From positions 79,264-143,263 of the forward strand of contig QCNW01000004.1 in NCBI GenBank assembly GCA_003210025.1: DNA of 64,000 bases, in the 5' to 3' direction. The notes below the pieces were generated by a model. It was not told the DNA's origin. It searched no databases and saw only the letters and a program-made list of their open reading frames with translations. Positions 56,446 through 64,000 of the stretch are shown piece after piece. Made by a program: the position numbers and the translations under genes. This DNA comes from Pelagibacteraceae bacterium AG-426-M19 (lineage in GTDB: Bacteria > Pseudomonadota > Alphaproteobacteria > Pelagibacterales > Pelagibacteraceae). How positions within the stretch are numbered: position 1 is the first letter of the stretch; each line of letters begins with the position of its first letter.

Positions 56446-57697
56446 AATTTCAAAAATTATTGCAAGACAAGTTTTTGATAGCAGAGGAAATCCAACAATA
56501 GAAACTGAAGTATTTGTAAAAGACATTAGTGCCTCAGCGATTTGTCCCTCGGGTGCATCTACAGGAACTTATGAAGCTTTTGAAAAAAGAGATATAAATA
56601 ATAAAAAATACCTTGGAAAAAGCGTTTTAAAACCTGTTGAATTTATAAATAAGGTAATATCAAAAAAGTTAAAAAATTTTAATGTCCATCAACAAGAAAA
56701 AATAGATAATTTATTAATTAGGCTCGATGGTACAAAACAGAAAAAAAAAGTTGGAGCTAACGCAATTCTTTCAGTCTCAATAGCTGTCAAAAAACTTTCA
56801 TCAAAAATAAAAAAGATACCAATTTATAAAAATTTACTTGTAAATAAAAACTTCAAATTACCATATCCAATGATGAATATAATTAATGGTGGAGCACATG
56901 CAAATAATAGTCTCAGAATACAAGAATTTATGATCAGACCAGACAAAGCAAAATCATTTTCAGAGGGTGTTAGGATATGTTTTATAGTTATCAATAAACT
57001 AAGAGATTTAATAAAAAAAATGGGTCATTCTACGTCTGTAGGTGATGAAGGTGGATTTGCACCTATGATAAATGATAATGAAAGTGCGCTAAAACTAATA
57101 GTAAAAGCAATAAACTTATCTGGTTTTAAAAATGGAAAAGATATAGTTATTTGTTTGGATGTTGCGGCAAATGAGTTAATAAAAAATAAATATTATTCAA
57201 TTCACTCTAAAAAGTACGTAAATGTGGACAAAACAATTTCTGAATACCTAAAATTAATAAGAAAATATAAAATAAAATCGATAGAAGATCCATTTGGTGA
57301 AAACGATTGGTCTGCATGGACAAAATTATTAACACAAACAAAAGATAAAGTACAAATTGTTGGTGATGACCTATTTGTTACAAATTTGGAACGATTAAAA
57401 ATTGGTTTCTTGAATGTTTCAGCAAATTCAATATTGATTAAATTAAATCAAATTGGAACAGTAACTGAAACTTTAGAGGTAATAAAATTTGCAAAATTGA
57501 TAGGGTATAAGACTATAATTTCTCACAGATCTGGAGACAGTGAAGACACATTTATTGCAGATTTTGCAGTTGGAACTGATTCTAATCAGATAAAAACAGG
57601 ATCATTGTCTAGATCAGAAAGAGTATCAAAATATAACCAATTGTTAAGAATTGAGCAGAATCTTGGAAAAAAATCTAAAATGCATAATATTAATTAA
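56438..57697 (+). CDS. eno: Enolase
   Basis: 419 residues. ARQVFDSRGNPTIE (9-22), GASTGTYEAFE, MMNIINGGAHANNS, VGDEGGFAP (with the general-acid Glu), SIEDPFGENDW, ILIKLNQIGTVTET (catalytic Lys) and SHRSGDSEDTFIADFAVG are all present. It interconverts 2-phosphoglycerate and phosphoenolpyruvate and is commonly part of the RNA degradosome. The stop overlaps the ftsB ATG by one base. Confidence 0.97.
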   Translation: MSKISKIIARQVFDSRGNPTIETEVFVKDISASAICPSGASTGTYEAFEKRDINNKKYLGKSVLKPVEFINKVISKKLKNFNVHQQEKIDNLLIRLDGTKQKKKVGANAILSVSIAVKKLSSKIKKIPIYKNLLVNKNFKLPYPMMNIINGGAHANNSLRIQEFMIRPDKAKSFSEGVRICFIVINKLRDLIKKMGHSTSVGDEGGFAPMINDNESALKLIVKAINLSGFKNGKDIVICLDVAANELIKNKYYSIHSKKYVNVDKTISEYLKLIRKYKIKSIEDPFGENDWSAWTKLLTQTKDKVQIVGDDLFVTNLERLKIGFLNVSANSILIKLNQIGTVTETLEVIKFAKLIGYKTIISHRSGDSEDTFIADFAVGTDSNQIKTGSLSRSERVSKYNQLLRIEQNLGKKSKMHNIN

Positions 57698-58002
57698 TGT
57701 TAGATAAAATAAAAAAAAATTATTTTATTTTAATAGTAACATTTTTGTTTATTTATTTTTTTTTCAATTTATTAGGTGGTGATAGAGGTTTAATTTCCTA
57801 CATAAAAAAAAAAGAGATTTATGAAGATTTTAAAATTAAACAGAATAATCTACGAATCAAAATTCAAGATTTAGAGCATAAAAATTCGTTATTAACTGAA
57901 AATATAGACCTTGATTTTATTGAAATTTTAATACGAGACAAATTTTTATTTGGAAAAGAGGGAGAGACTACCTATATAATAAAACAGAATGGAAAAAATT
58001 AA
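57697..58002 (+). CDS. ftsB: FtsB/DivIC-type septum formation initiator
   Basis: 101 residues. A membrane helix at about 10-27 is followed by a coiled coil (about 42-70, [20 protein letters not shown]) and the C-terminal block [18 protein letters not shown], close to the R-x-x-L-x-x-x-x-x-E-x-v pattern of the family. A divisome linker protein of the inner membrane. Its place after eno is standard. It overlaps lipA by 14 nt. Confidence 0.85.
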   Translation: MLDKIKKNYFILIVTFLFIYFFFNLLGGDRGLISYIKKKEIYEDFKIKQNNLRIKIQDLEHKNSLLTENIDLDFIEILIRDKFLFGKEGETTYIIKQNGKN

Positions 58003-58912
58003 ACCAAGACATCCGGAAAAAGTAAAAAACCCAATAAATCCTATTAAAAAGAAACCTGAATGGATTAGGTCTAAACTTTCTGATAGTAAAGAATTTTTTC
58101 TTACTAAAACTGTAGTTAATCAAAATAATCTTGTTACTGTTTGTCAGGAAGCAAACTGCCCAAACATAACAGAGTGTTGGAGCAAAAGACACGCAACATT
58201 TATGATTATGGGAGATACTTGTACAAGAGCATGCGCATTTTGTGATGTAAAAACCGGAAAACCAGAAAAATTAGATCCTTTTGAACATGTTAAAATAGCA
58301 AATGCTGTAAATAAATTGAACTTAAGACATGTAGTTATAACATCAGTAGATAGAGATGATTTACCAGATGGTGGGTCAAATCATTTTAAAGAAGTGGTAT
58401 TGATGACTAGAAAAAAAAACCCAAACACTACAATCGAGGTTTTAACTCCAGATTTTTTAAGAAAAGGCGAGTCTTATAAAACAATATTAGAGTCTGATCC
58501 TGATGTTTTTAATCATAATATTGAAACAGTACCAAGACTGTATGTCAAAGTGAGACCAGGTGCTAGATACTTTGCATCCTTAGAACTTCTTAAGAATGCA
58601 AAATTAAATAATAAAAAAGTATTTACTAAATCTGGAATCATGGTTGGTTTAGGTGAAGAGAGAGACGAAATAATTCAAGTTATGGATGATCTAAGATCAG
58701 CAGATGTAGATTTTTTAACAATAGGTCAATATTTGCAACCGTCAGTAAAACATCATCCATTAGATAGATATTACCATCCAGACGAATTTAAAGAATTAGA
58801 AGTAATAGCAAAGTCAAAAGGATTTTTATTAGTTTCTTCATCTCCTTTAACCAGATCATCATATCACGCAGATGAAGATTTTGCTAAATTAAAACAAAAC
58901 AGACTTAATTAA
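57989..58912 (+). CDS. lipA: Lipoyl synthase
   Basis: 307 residues, radical SAM. Auxiliary cluster ligands Cys52, Cys57, Cys63 ([12 protein letters not shown]) and radical SAM ligands Cys78, Cys82, Cys85 (CTRACAFC). The C-terminal Ser ligand is in [11 protein letters not shown]. It inserts sulfur into protein-bound octanoyl groups to make lipoate for 2-oxoacid dehydrogenases and glycine cleavage. It follows ftsB directly, where most alphaproteobacteria have the pyruvate dehydrogenase genes in between. Confidence 0.97.
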   Translation: MEKIKPRHPEKVKNPINPIKKKPEWIRSKLSDSKEFFLTKTVVNQNNLVTVCQEANCPNITECWSKRHATFMIMGDTCTRACAFCDVKTGKPEKLDPFEHVKIANAVNKLNLRHVVITSVDRDDLPDGGSNHFKEVVLMTRKKNPNTTIEVLTPDFLRKGESYKTILESDPDVFNHNIETVPRLYVKVRPGARYFASLELLKNAKLNNKKVFTKSGIMVGLGEERDEIIQVMDDLRSADVDFLTIGQYLQPSVKHHPLDRYYHPDEFKELEVIAKSKGFLLVSSSPLTRSSYHADEDFAKLKQNRLN

Positions 58913-58916
58913 TTTC

Positions 58917-59354
58917 ATGCCAAAAGCATCTGTAACGCGACTTATAGAACGCGATAAAAAAACACTTATAAATTTTGTTTTAGATATTGAAAAATATCCA
59001 GAATTTATTCCTTTCTGTATAGATTCAAAGGTGTACGAAAAAAAAGAGGAAAAAGATTCTATTAATATAATAGCCGATTTAACTATTGGCAAAAGACCTT
59101 TTACAGATACTTATAAAAGCGATGTTAGATTTGATAAAATAAATGATCATATCCATGTCACGAATATTGATGGACCACTTAATTATCTTGAAAATAACTG
59201 GAAATTTATTGAAAAAGATAATTTTACAGAAGTTCATTTCGATGTTGATTTTGAAATTAAGAATAAATTTCTTAATATTATTATGGCTAAATCATTTCAA
59301 TTTGGTCTTAATAAAATAGCAGATGCTTTTCAAAAAAGAGCAGAAAGTTTGTGA
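58917..59354 (+). CDS. Coq10/RatA-type START-domain protein
   Basis: 145 residues. FVLDIEKYPEFIPFC and DVDFEIKNKFLNIIMAK match the Coq10-like START family; a hydrophobic pocket protein that binds ubiquinone-like lipids in mitochondria and alphaproteobacteria. Bacterial relatives are often labelled RatA toxin, but conserved position after lipA favours a quinone-related role. 4 nt after lipA and convergent with cinA. Confidence 0.85.
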   Translation: MPKASVTRLIERDKKTLINFVLDIEKYPEFIPFCIDSKVYEKKEEKDSINIIADLTIGKRPFTDTYKSDVRFDKINDHIHVTNIDGPLNYLENNWKFIEKDNFTEVHFDVDFEIKNKFLNIIMAKSFQFGLNKIADAFQKRAESL

Positions 59355-59366
59355 TCTTTATGTATA

Positions 59367-59831
59367 TTAAATAATATCTTGAATTAACTTAATACACTTT
59401 TCAATAGTTTTATTTTGTATTGATTTTCTATCTTTTTTCTTAAAATAATTCTTTGAAACTATAGTTTTATTTCTTTTTGTTAAACCTATATATACAAGAC
59501 CAACGGGCTTATCTTTTGTTCCACCATTTGGACCAGCTATACCAGTAATAGATATATTAATTTTACTTTTTGATATCTTTGATAATCCTTGCACCATAGC
59601 TCTGCAACACTCAGGACTAACAGAGCCATACTTATCTATGACATTTTTGTTAACTTTTAATATTTTAATTTTAGCATTGTTTGAATAAGTAACTAAACCC
59701 ATTTGGAAGTACTTTGAAGAACCACTTAGTCTAGTAAATTTGCTTGATAATAAGCCTCCTGTGCATGATTCAGCTGCAGATAAGGTTATTTTTTTTTTAA
59801 TTAATTTCTTATGCAGCTTTTCGAAATTCAT
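59367..59831 (-). CDS. pncC: Nicotinamide-nucleotide amidohydrolase (CinA C-terminal domain)
   Basis: 154 residues. LSAAESCTGGLLSSKFTRLSGSS (17-39) has the catalytic Ser/Thr region; GLVTYSN, GSVSPECCRAM and SITGIAGPNGGT are the other CinA-C blocks. It deamidates NMN to nicotinate mononucleotide in NAD salvage. The N-terminal MoaB-like half of full CinA is not present. One-base overlap with pgpA on the same strand. Confidence 0.9.
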   Translation of the reverse strand: MNFEKLHKKLIKKKITLSAAESCTGGLLSSKFTRLSGSSKYFQMGLVTYSNNAKIKILKVNKNVIDKYGSVSPECCRAMVQGLSKISKSKINISITGIAGPNGGTKDKPVGLVYIGLTKRNKTIVSKNYFKKKDRKSIQNKTIEKCIKLIQDII

Positions 59832-60322
59832 TAAAATTTAAGACTTATTAAGTAAATTAATATCATAGTATATAAACCTGCCATTATATCATCCATTATT
59901 ATTCCAAAAAAGTTTTTATGTTCTTTATCGAAATAACTAACTGGAAAAGGTTTTACAATATCAAAAAATCTAAAAAAAATAAAAGACAGTAAATAATATA
60001 TTTCAATAGGAATGCTTATTAAATTAAGTGAAGAAAGGTAAACAATCAGTATTAAAGGCATTGCTTGTCCCAAAACTTCATCAATTACAATTTGTCTAGG
60101 ATCTTTGTTTTCAAACTCAGTTTCTGAGTCCATTACTGCATAAAAAGAATAAAAAAATATAATTGAGTATAATATTAATATATAATTTAAATTCTTAAAA
60201 TTGAGTACCTCAAAGAGTATATAAAGTATTATTAATGTACTTAGGGATGTAAATGTTCCAGGTATTTTAGAAATATAACCATTTCCAAAAAAAGTTGAAA
60301 TTAATATGTTAATTTTTTTCAT
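59831..60322 (-). CDS. pgpA: Phosphatidylglycerophosphatase A
   Basis: 163 residues from the ATG at 60322, which overlaps the ispDF stop (ATGA). An in-frame ATG at 60349 would sit inside ispDF. FGNGYISKIPGTFTSL (12-27), VIDEVLGQAMPL and RFFDIVKPFPVSYFDKE, GIIMDDIMAGLYTMI are the PgpA motifs with several acidic metal ligands. Four helices. It dephosphorylates phosphatidylglycerol phosphate to phosphatidylglycerol. Confidence 0.93.
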   Translation of the reverse strand: MKKINILISTFFGNGYISKIPGTFTSLSTLIILYILFEVLNFKNLNYILILYSIIFFYSFYAVMDSETEFENKDPRQIVIDEVLGQAMPLILIVYLSSLNLISIPIEIYYLLSFIFFRFFDIVKPFPVSYFDKEHKNFFGIIMDDIMAGLYTMILIYLISLKF

Positions 60323-61419
60323 CTCGATAATGAACAGATCACTTCGCATGCTATGGCTTGTTCTTTTCCAATTATACCTAATTTTTCTACTGTTTTCCCT
60401 TTTAAATTTATCAGACTTTTATTTATTGATAACAAGCTAGAAATTGATTTTATAACTTTGTTTCTAATTTTTGAGACTTTTGGGTTTTCGCAAATTAAGT
60501 TTATATCTATATTGTTTATGTCAAAATTATTATCCTTTATCAATTTGACAACAGGCATAAGCATATTTTTGGACCTGATATTCTTAAATTTAGTTGAATT
60601 ACTTGGGAAAAGTGTTCCAATATCACTTTTTCTCATAGCTCCTAGCAAACTATCAATTATAGCGTGTAGGATTACATCTCCATCAGAATGTCCTTTAAGT
60701 CCTGAGTGATATGGAATTTTCACTCCACCAAGAAAAAGTTTTTTATTTTTAATTAACCTGTGTATGTCGAAACCAATCCCGTAATAGGTTTCTGATTTTA
60801 GGTATTTTAAGTCATCTATTGTTGTAATTTTAAAATTATTTTTATCTCCAAGAATAAATTTAATATTCTTATTATTTTTTAAGTAAAGACTAGCTTCATC
60901 TGTAATTTTTTCTCTATTATTCATATATAAATTAAAAAGTTCGTTAAAATTAAAACATTGAGGTGTTTGAGTTAATAAAACTTTATCACGATTTAAATTA
61001 TATATTTTTCTATTATGTCTATATTTTACTGAATTTTCTGAATGCAAATAAGGAACTACAGCACTGTTTTTTTTTAAATTATTTTTTAATTTCCTTAATA
61101 AATTTAATGATAAATTTGGTCTTGCAGCGTCATGAATATATACATTTTTAATTTTTTTATTTTTTAAAAATCTTAGTGCATTTTGAGTCGAATTATACCT
61201 TTCTTTACCACCTTTTATCACATCAATATTTTTATGATTTTTTATTTTAATTTTTTTATTTGAAACTATTAGAATCTTTTTAAACAAATTAGAGTCTAAT
61301 GCAGTTTTCAAGGAATGCTCAAATAAAGGCTTATTTTTATAGGTTATAAATTGCTTGTTTATTTTTGATCTAAACCTCTTACTTTTTCCTGCGCTTAATA
61401 ATATAAAACAATCACTCAT
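60319..61419 (-). CDS. ispDF: Bifunctional IspD/IspF enzyme of the MEP pathway
   Basis: 366 residues, a natural fusion found in alphaproteobacteria. IspD part (about 1-210): LLSAGKSKRFRSKINKQF nucleotide loop, HDAARPN and LTQTPQCFNF. IspF part (about 212-366): YGIGFDIHRL with metal Asp and His, GHSDGDVILHAIIDSLLGA, DIGTLFPS and GKEQAIACEV. It makes CDP-methylerythritol and then the cyclodiphosphate; Dxr in this window supplies the precursor. Divergent from ntrY with only 37 bp between them. Confidence 0.96.
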   Translation of the reverse strand: MSDCFILLSAGKSKRFRSKINKQFITYKNKPLFEHSLKTALDSNLFKKILIVSNKKIKIKNHKNIDVIKGGKERYNSTQNALRFLKNKKIKNVYIHDAARPNLSLNLLRKLKNNLKKNSAVVPYLHSENSVKYRHNRKIYNLNRDKVLLTQTPQCFNFNELFNLYMNNREKITDEASLYLKNNKNIKFILGDKNNFKITTIDDLKYLKSETYYGIGFDIHRLIKNKKLFLGGVKIPYHSGLKGHSDGDVILHAIIDSLLGAMRKSDIGTLFPSNSTKFKNIRSKNMLMPVVKLIKDNNFDINNIDINLICENPKVSKIRNKVIKSISSLLSINKSLINLKGKTVEKLGIIGKEQAIACEVICSLSR

Positions 61420-61456
61420 GTATTTATTTATAATTTTTTATATATATTCATAATTT
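61420..61456. promoter_or_regulatory. Divergent gap between ispDF and ntrY
   Basis: 37 bp, almost only A and T. It must hold 5' signals of both genes unless their promoters lie inside the opposing coding sequence. No element can be assigned. Confidence 0.3.
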
Positions 61457-63229
61457 ATGCTATCTTTTATAAAAAGAAATTTATTCATAATAATTATATT
61501 TCTTCTTACTGTTTTGCTATCTTTTATTACATTTCTAACATTTATTGATAGAAGTTTTATTGAGTTAAATGATCAAAATCTTCAATTAGTATTAATTATA
61601 AATATTATATTTTTACTTATATTTTTTGTTTTGATTTTTATTGATATAAAAAATTCGATCAAAAACAATATTAATGTAAGAGGCTCAGTTGCAAATAGAA
61701 AATATATAATATCTTTTGGATTGTTTACCTTATTTCCCTCATTATTAATTGCAGTTTTTTCTCTTTTTATTTTTTCATTTGCTCTAGAAAAATATTTTGA
61801 TAAAAAAATTACAACTGCAGTAAACAATTCATATGAAATTGCAAAAAATTATGTAGATGAAAAAAGGAATAAAATTCAATCTGAAATAGTTTTGATAGCT
61901 TTTGATTTGAATAAATATTTTAATGTTTACAAAAATGAACCAAACAGATTCCAGTCTTTCTTAAACACTCAAAATATAGTTCGAGATATTGATCAATTAT
62001 TTTTGATAGATTCAAAAGGTGATTTAATTTTATCAGCAAATAATTCAAAGTATTCAAGAATTGAAGATCAAGCAATTAGTATGGTTCGAAATGATAATAG
62101 GCCTCTTAAAATTATCAATGCTTTAGAGAATAAATCAGCAGCTGTAATTAGGCTACAAAATTTTGAAGATACTTATTTATATGTAGTAAAAAATTTAGAT
62201 AAAAAAATATCAAATTATTTGATTGAGTCAGAAGAAGCAATAAACTTTTATTATACTGTTGAAAATCAAAGTTTAGGTATAAGAATTTCCTTCGCTATTA
62301 TCTATATATCTCTTGTTACCCTTTTATTATTTTTATCTATAACTATAGCAATAAGATTCTCTTCAAGATTTTTCATATCCATTAACAATTTAATAACAGC
62401 ATCTGAAAAAATAGGTAAAGGATATTTAGATGTAAAAGTTCCTGAACTTAAAGCTGACAAAGAAATGGAACTATTGAATAAAAATTTTAATTCAATGATA
62501 CAGAAATTGAAAAATCAACAAGATAAATTATTGTCAAATGAAAGACATGAGGCGTGGGAAACAGTTGCAAGAAAAATGGCACATGAAATTAAAAATCCAT
62601 TAACACCAATTCAATTAACAATTGATAATCTTAATTCTAAATATTTACCTGATCTTAAAAACGAAAAAAAACAAAAGTATCAAGATAATTTACAAACTAT
62701 TTTAAAACAGATTAAACAAATAGAAAACCTCGTAAATGAATTTTCTGATTTTGCAAGAATGCCAAAGCCTCATATCAAGAAAAATGATTTATTAAATGTA
62801 TTGAATGAAAATGTAGAATTATTAAAAAAGACAGACACTTCTATAAAATTTAAAATTAATAACAAAATTGGAAAAAAAGTTTTAATTAATTTTGATAATG
62901 AGCAATTCAATAGATTATTTTTCAATTTAATAAAAAATTCAATTGAGAGTATTAGGGAAAAGGTCAAAAAAACCAATAAATCATTGAAAAATATTGATAT
63001 AGAAATAAACCAAAGAAGAGATTATATAATAATCAACTTAACTGATACTGGTGAAGGCTTTAAAGATAAGAAAACCAAAGATATTATTAAACCATACTTT
63101 ACAACTAAAGAAAAAGGAACTGGCTTAGGACTTTCAATTGTAGACAAAATAATAAATGACCATAACGGATCTATTAAATTTTTGAACACAAATAATGGAG
63201 CTAAAGTCCAAATCATAATACCAAAATAA
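61457..63229 (+). CDS. ntrY: Sensor histidine kinase NtrY, short form without a visible PAS domain
   Basis: 590 residues. Membrane helices at about 9-30, 42-61 and 77-103, an extracytoplasmic sensor part to about 270, and a fourth helix (about 276-300). HAMP about 300-350. The DHp helix follows at once with His376 in MAHEIKNPLTP. Catalytic domain: N box FFNLIKNSIESI, G1 DTGEGFKD, G2 GTGLGLSIV. Family members are usually 700 aa or more with a PAS domain between HAMP and DHp; I see none. The kinase partner of NtrX encoded next; in alphaproteobacteria tied to nitrogen or redox responses. Confidence 0.92.
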   Translation: MLSFIKRNLFIIIIFLLTVLLSFITFLTFIDRSFIELNDQNLQLVLIINIIFLLIFFVLIFIDIKNSIKNNINVRGSVANRKYIISFGLFTLFPSLLIAVFSLFIFSFALEKYFDKKITTAVNNSYEIAKNYVDEKRNKIQSEIVLIAFDLNKYFNVYKNEPNRFQSFLNTQNIVRDIDQLFLIDSKGDLILSANNSKYSRIEDQAISMVRNDNRPLKIINALENKSAAVIRLQNFEDTYLYVVKNLDKKISNYLIESEEAINFYYTVENQSLGIRISFAIIYISLVTLLLFLSITIAIRFSSRFFISINNLITASEKIGKGYLDVKVPELKADKEMELLNKNFNSMIQKLKNQQDKLLSNERHEAWETVARKMAHEIKNPLTPIQLTIDNLNSKYLPDLKNEKKQKYQDNLQTILKQIKQIENLVNEFSDFARMPKPHIKKNDLLNVLNENVELLKKTDTSIKFKINNKIGKKVLINFDNEQFNRLFFNLIKNSIESIREKVKKTNKSLKNIDIEINQRRDYIIINLTDTGEGFKDKKTKDIIKPYFTTKEKGTGLGLSIVDKIINDHNGSIKFLNTNNGAKVQIIIPK

Positions 63230-63232
63230 TTT

Positions 63233-64000
63233 ATGGCAACAGAAATTTTAATTATTGATGATAATGCAGATATAAGAAATATTCTTGATGAATTAATTCA
63301 AGATGCAGGCTACAAAACAAGATTAGCAGCTAATTTTAGCCAAGGATTATCTGAAATAGACAAAAAATTACCAGATGTGGCAATTATAGATGTGAAACTA
63401 GATAAAGGTGATAATGACGGTATCCAACTGCTAGAACATGTAAAAAGTAAAAATACTGATATTCCAGTAATAATAATTTCAGGTCATGCAAACATTGAAA
63501 TGGCTATCAATTCACTTAGATCTGGAGCTTTTGAATTTATACAAAAACCTTTTGACAAAGAAAGGTTATTAAATTTTGTAAAAAGAGCTGTTGAGAATTT
63601 AAATTTAAAAAAAGAAAATAAATCTTTATCAAATAAATTATTTCATTCTTTTGAAATTATAGGAAAAAGTATGAATATTATTTCAATAAAAGATCAAATT
63701 CAAAAATTGTCTCAATCAGAGAGTAGAGTGTTTATTAGTGGACCAACCGGATCTGGAAAAGAATTAATTTCAAGAAAGATTTATAAAAACTCTAAAAGAT
63801 CAAATGGTCCATTTATTATTATTAATGGAGCCTTATTAGATTCAAAAAAATATGAATTAGAACTTTTTGGTGAAGAAAGAAAAGATGGCTCAATTGTTTA
63901 TGGAGCTTTAGAAAAAGCATCAAGTGGTGTTTTGTTAATTGACGAAGTATCAGAAATTCCTTTAGAAACTCAGTCTAAGATTTTGAGAGTCATTATAGAT
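63233..64000 (+). CDS. ntrX: Response regulator NtrX (5' part, cut by window end)
   Basis: 256 residues visible, no stop before the window end. Receiver domain 1-120 with Asp9, Asp10, phosphoacceptor Asp53 (IIDVKL) and Lys105 (QKPFD). AAA+ domain with Walker A GPTGSGKE (170-177) and Walker B GVLLIDEV (232-239). ELFG (210-213) is followed by EERKDGSIVYGALEKA: the GAFTGA loop that contacts sigma-54 in NtrC-type activators is absent. Starts 3 nt after ntrY. A C-terminal Fis-type DNA-binding domain is expected beyond the window. Confidence 0.93.
   Translation, partial: MATEILIIDDNADIRNILDELIQDAGYKTRLAANFSQGLSEIDKKLPDVAIIDVKLDKGDNDGIQLLEHVKSKNTDIPVIIISGHANIEMAINSLRSGAFEFIQKPFDKERLLNFVKRAVENLNLKKENKSLSNKLFHSFEIIGKSMNIISIKDQIQKLSQSESRVFISGPTGSGKELISRKIYKNSKRSNGPFIIINGALLDSKKYELELFGEERKDGSIVYGALEKASSGVLLIDEVSEIPLETQSKILRVIID

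Noticed and set aside
59364..59377. ATATT-AAAT-AATAT palindrome at the convergent coq10-type/cinA junction as terminator
   Set aside because: 5-bp AT-only stem without a clear U-run; too weak to call.
1..64000. CRISPR arrays, insertion sequences, prophage, integrase or toxin-antitoxin/defence islands
   Set aside because: No spaced direct repeats, transposase, integrase, restriction or nuclease-type genes were seen; the RatA-like gene is better read as a Coq10-type protein from its position.

Overview
This window looks like core genome of a streamlined alphaproteobacterium of the SAR11 group (Pelagibacterales, Candidatus Pelagibacter-like). The grounds are the very AT-rich sequence (GC visibly near 30 percent), proteins dense in Lys/Asn/Ile, almost no intergenic space, frequent 1-17 nt gene overlaps, and gene order that follows the classic alphaproteobacterial chain tig-clpP-clpX-lon / nuoA-N / proS-lolCD-dnaE / rpsB-tsf-frr-uppS-cdsA-dxr-bamA-lpx / gltX-lexA-trp / tpiA-secG-pyrG-kdsA-eno / lipA / ispDF / ntrYX. 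The assignment is by recognition of families and order; no search was run.

Layout. 1-3.7 kb is the only accessory-looking part: a secreted histidine phosphatase, a secreted SHOCT-domain protein with a 39-bp tandem duplication, a sulfotransferase-like protein on the minus strand, a beta-hydroxyacid dehydrogenase and a 59-residue membrane protein. 3.8-9.8 kb holds tRNA-Leu(UAG), trigger factor, ClpP, ClpX and Lon (protein folding and turnover). 9.85-10.0 kb holds tRNA-Val(UAC) and tRNA-Asp(GUC). 10.1-24.0 kb is all 14 subunits of respiratory complex I. It runs without a gap over 3 nt into birA, coaX, rnj, a DUF1467 gene, proS, lolC, lolD and dnaE, ending at 33.7 kb. 33.8-45.5 kb starts with an rpsB leader that can fold as a pseudoknot, then rpsB-tsf-frr (translation), uppS-cdsA-dxr (isoprenoid and phospholipid), bamA-skp (outer membrane assembly) and lpxD-fabZ-lpxA-lpxI-lpxB (lipid A). 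lpxB meets gltX tail to tail in an 18-bp palindrome that contains both stop codons.

45.4-52.8 kb is on the minus strand: ppiD-like gene, trpE-trpG-trpD-trpC, lexA with an alphaproteobacterial SOS box, and gltX. 52.9-59.4 kb is tpiA-secG-pyrG-kdsA-eno-ftsB-lipA and a Coq10/RatA-type gene. 59.4-61.4 kb is cinA-pgpA-ispDF on the minus strand. The window ends with ntrY and the 5' part of ntrX.

How it fits together. The window is a housekeeping backbone: NADH oxidation, replication, translation, envelope assembly, lipid A, tryptophan and glycolysis. Compared with the usual alphaproteobacterial order, several genes are missing from their normal slots: hupB, mce, pyrH, rseP, gltA/comEC, moaC/moeA, the PDH genes and dusB/ntrBC. 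Some proteins are pared down: a PpiD-like protein without a visible parvulin domain, NtrY without PAS, a short BirA and a short CdsA. I found no mobile element, CRISPR array, defence island or evident novel multi-gene system. The best candidates for something undescribed are regulatory: the rpsB leader pseudoknot, a hairpin that swallows the lon start codon, the tRNA-Leu/tig near-leaderless junction and the palindromic lpxB/gltX junction.
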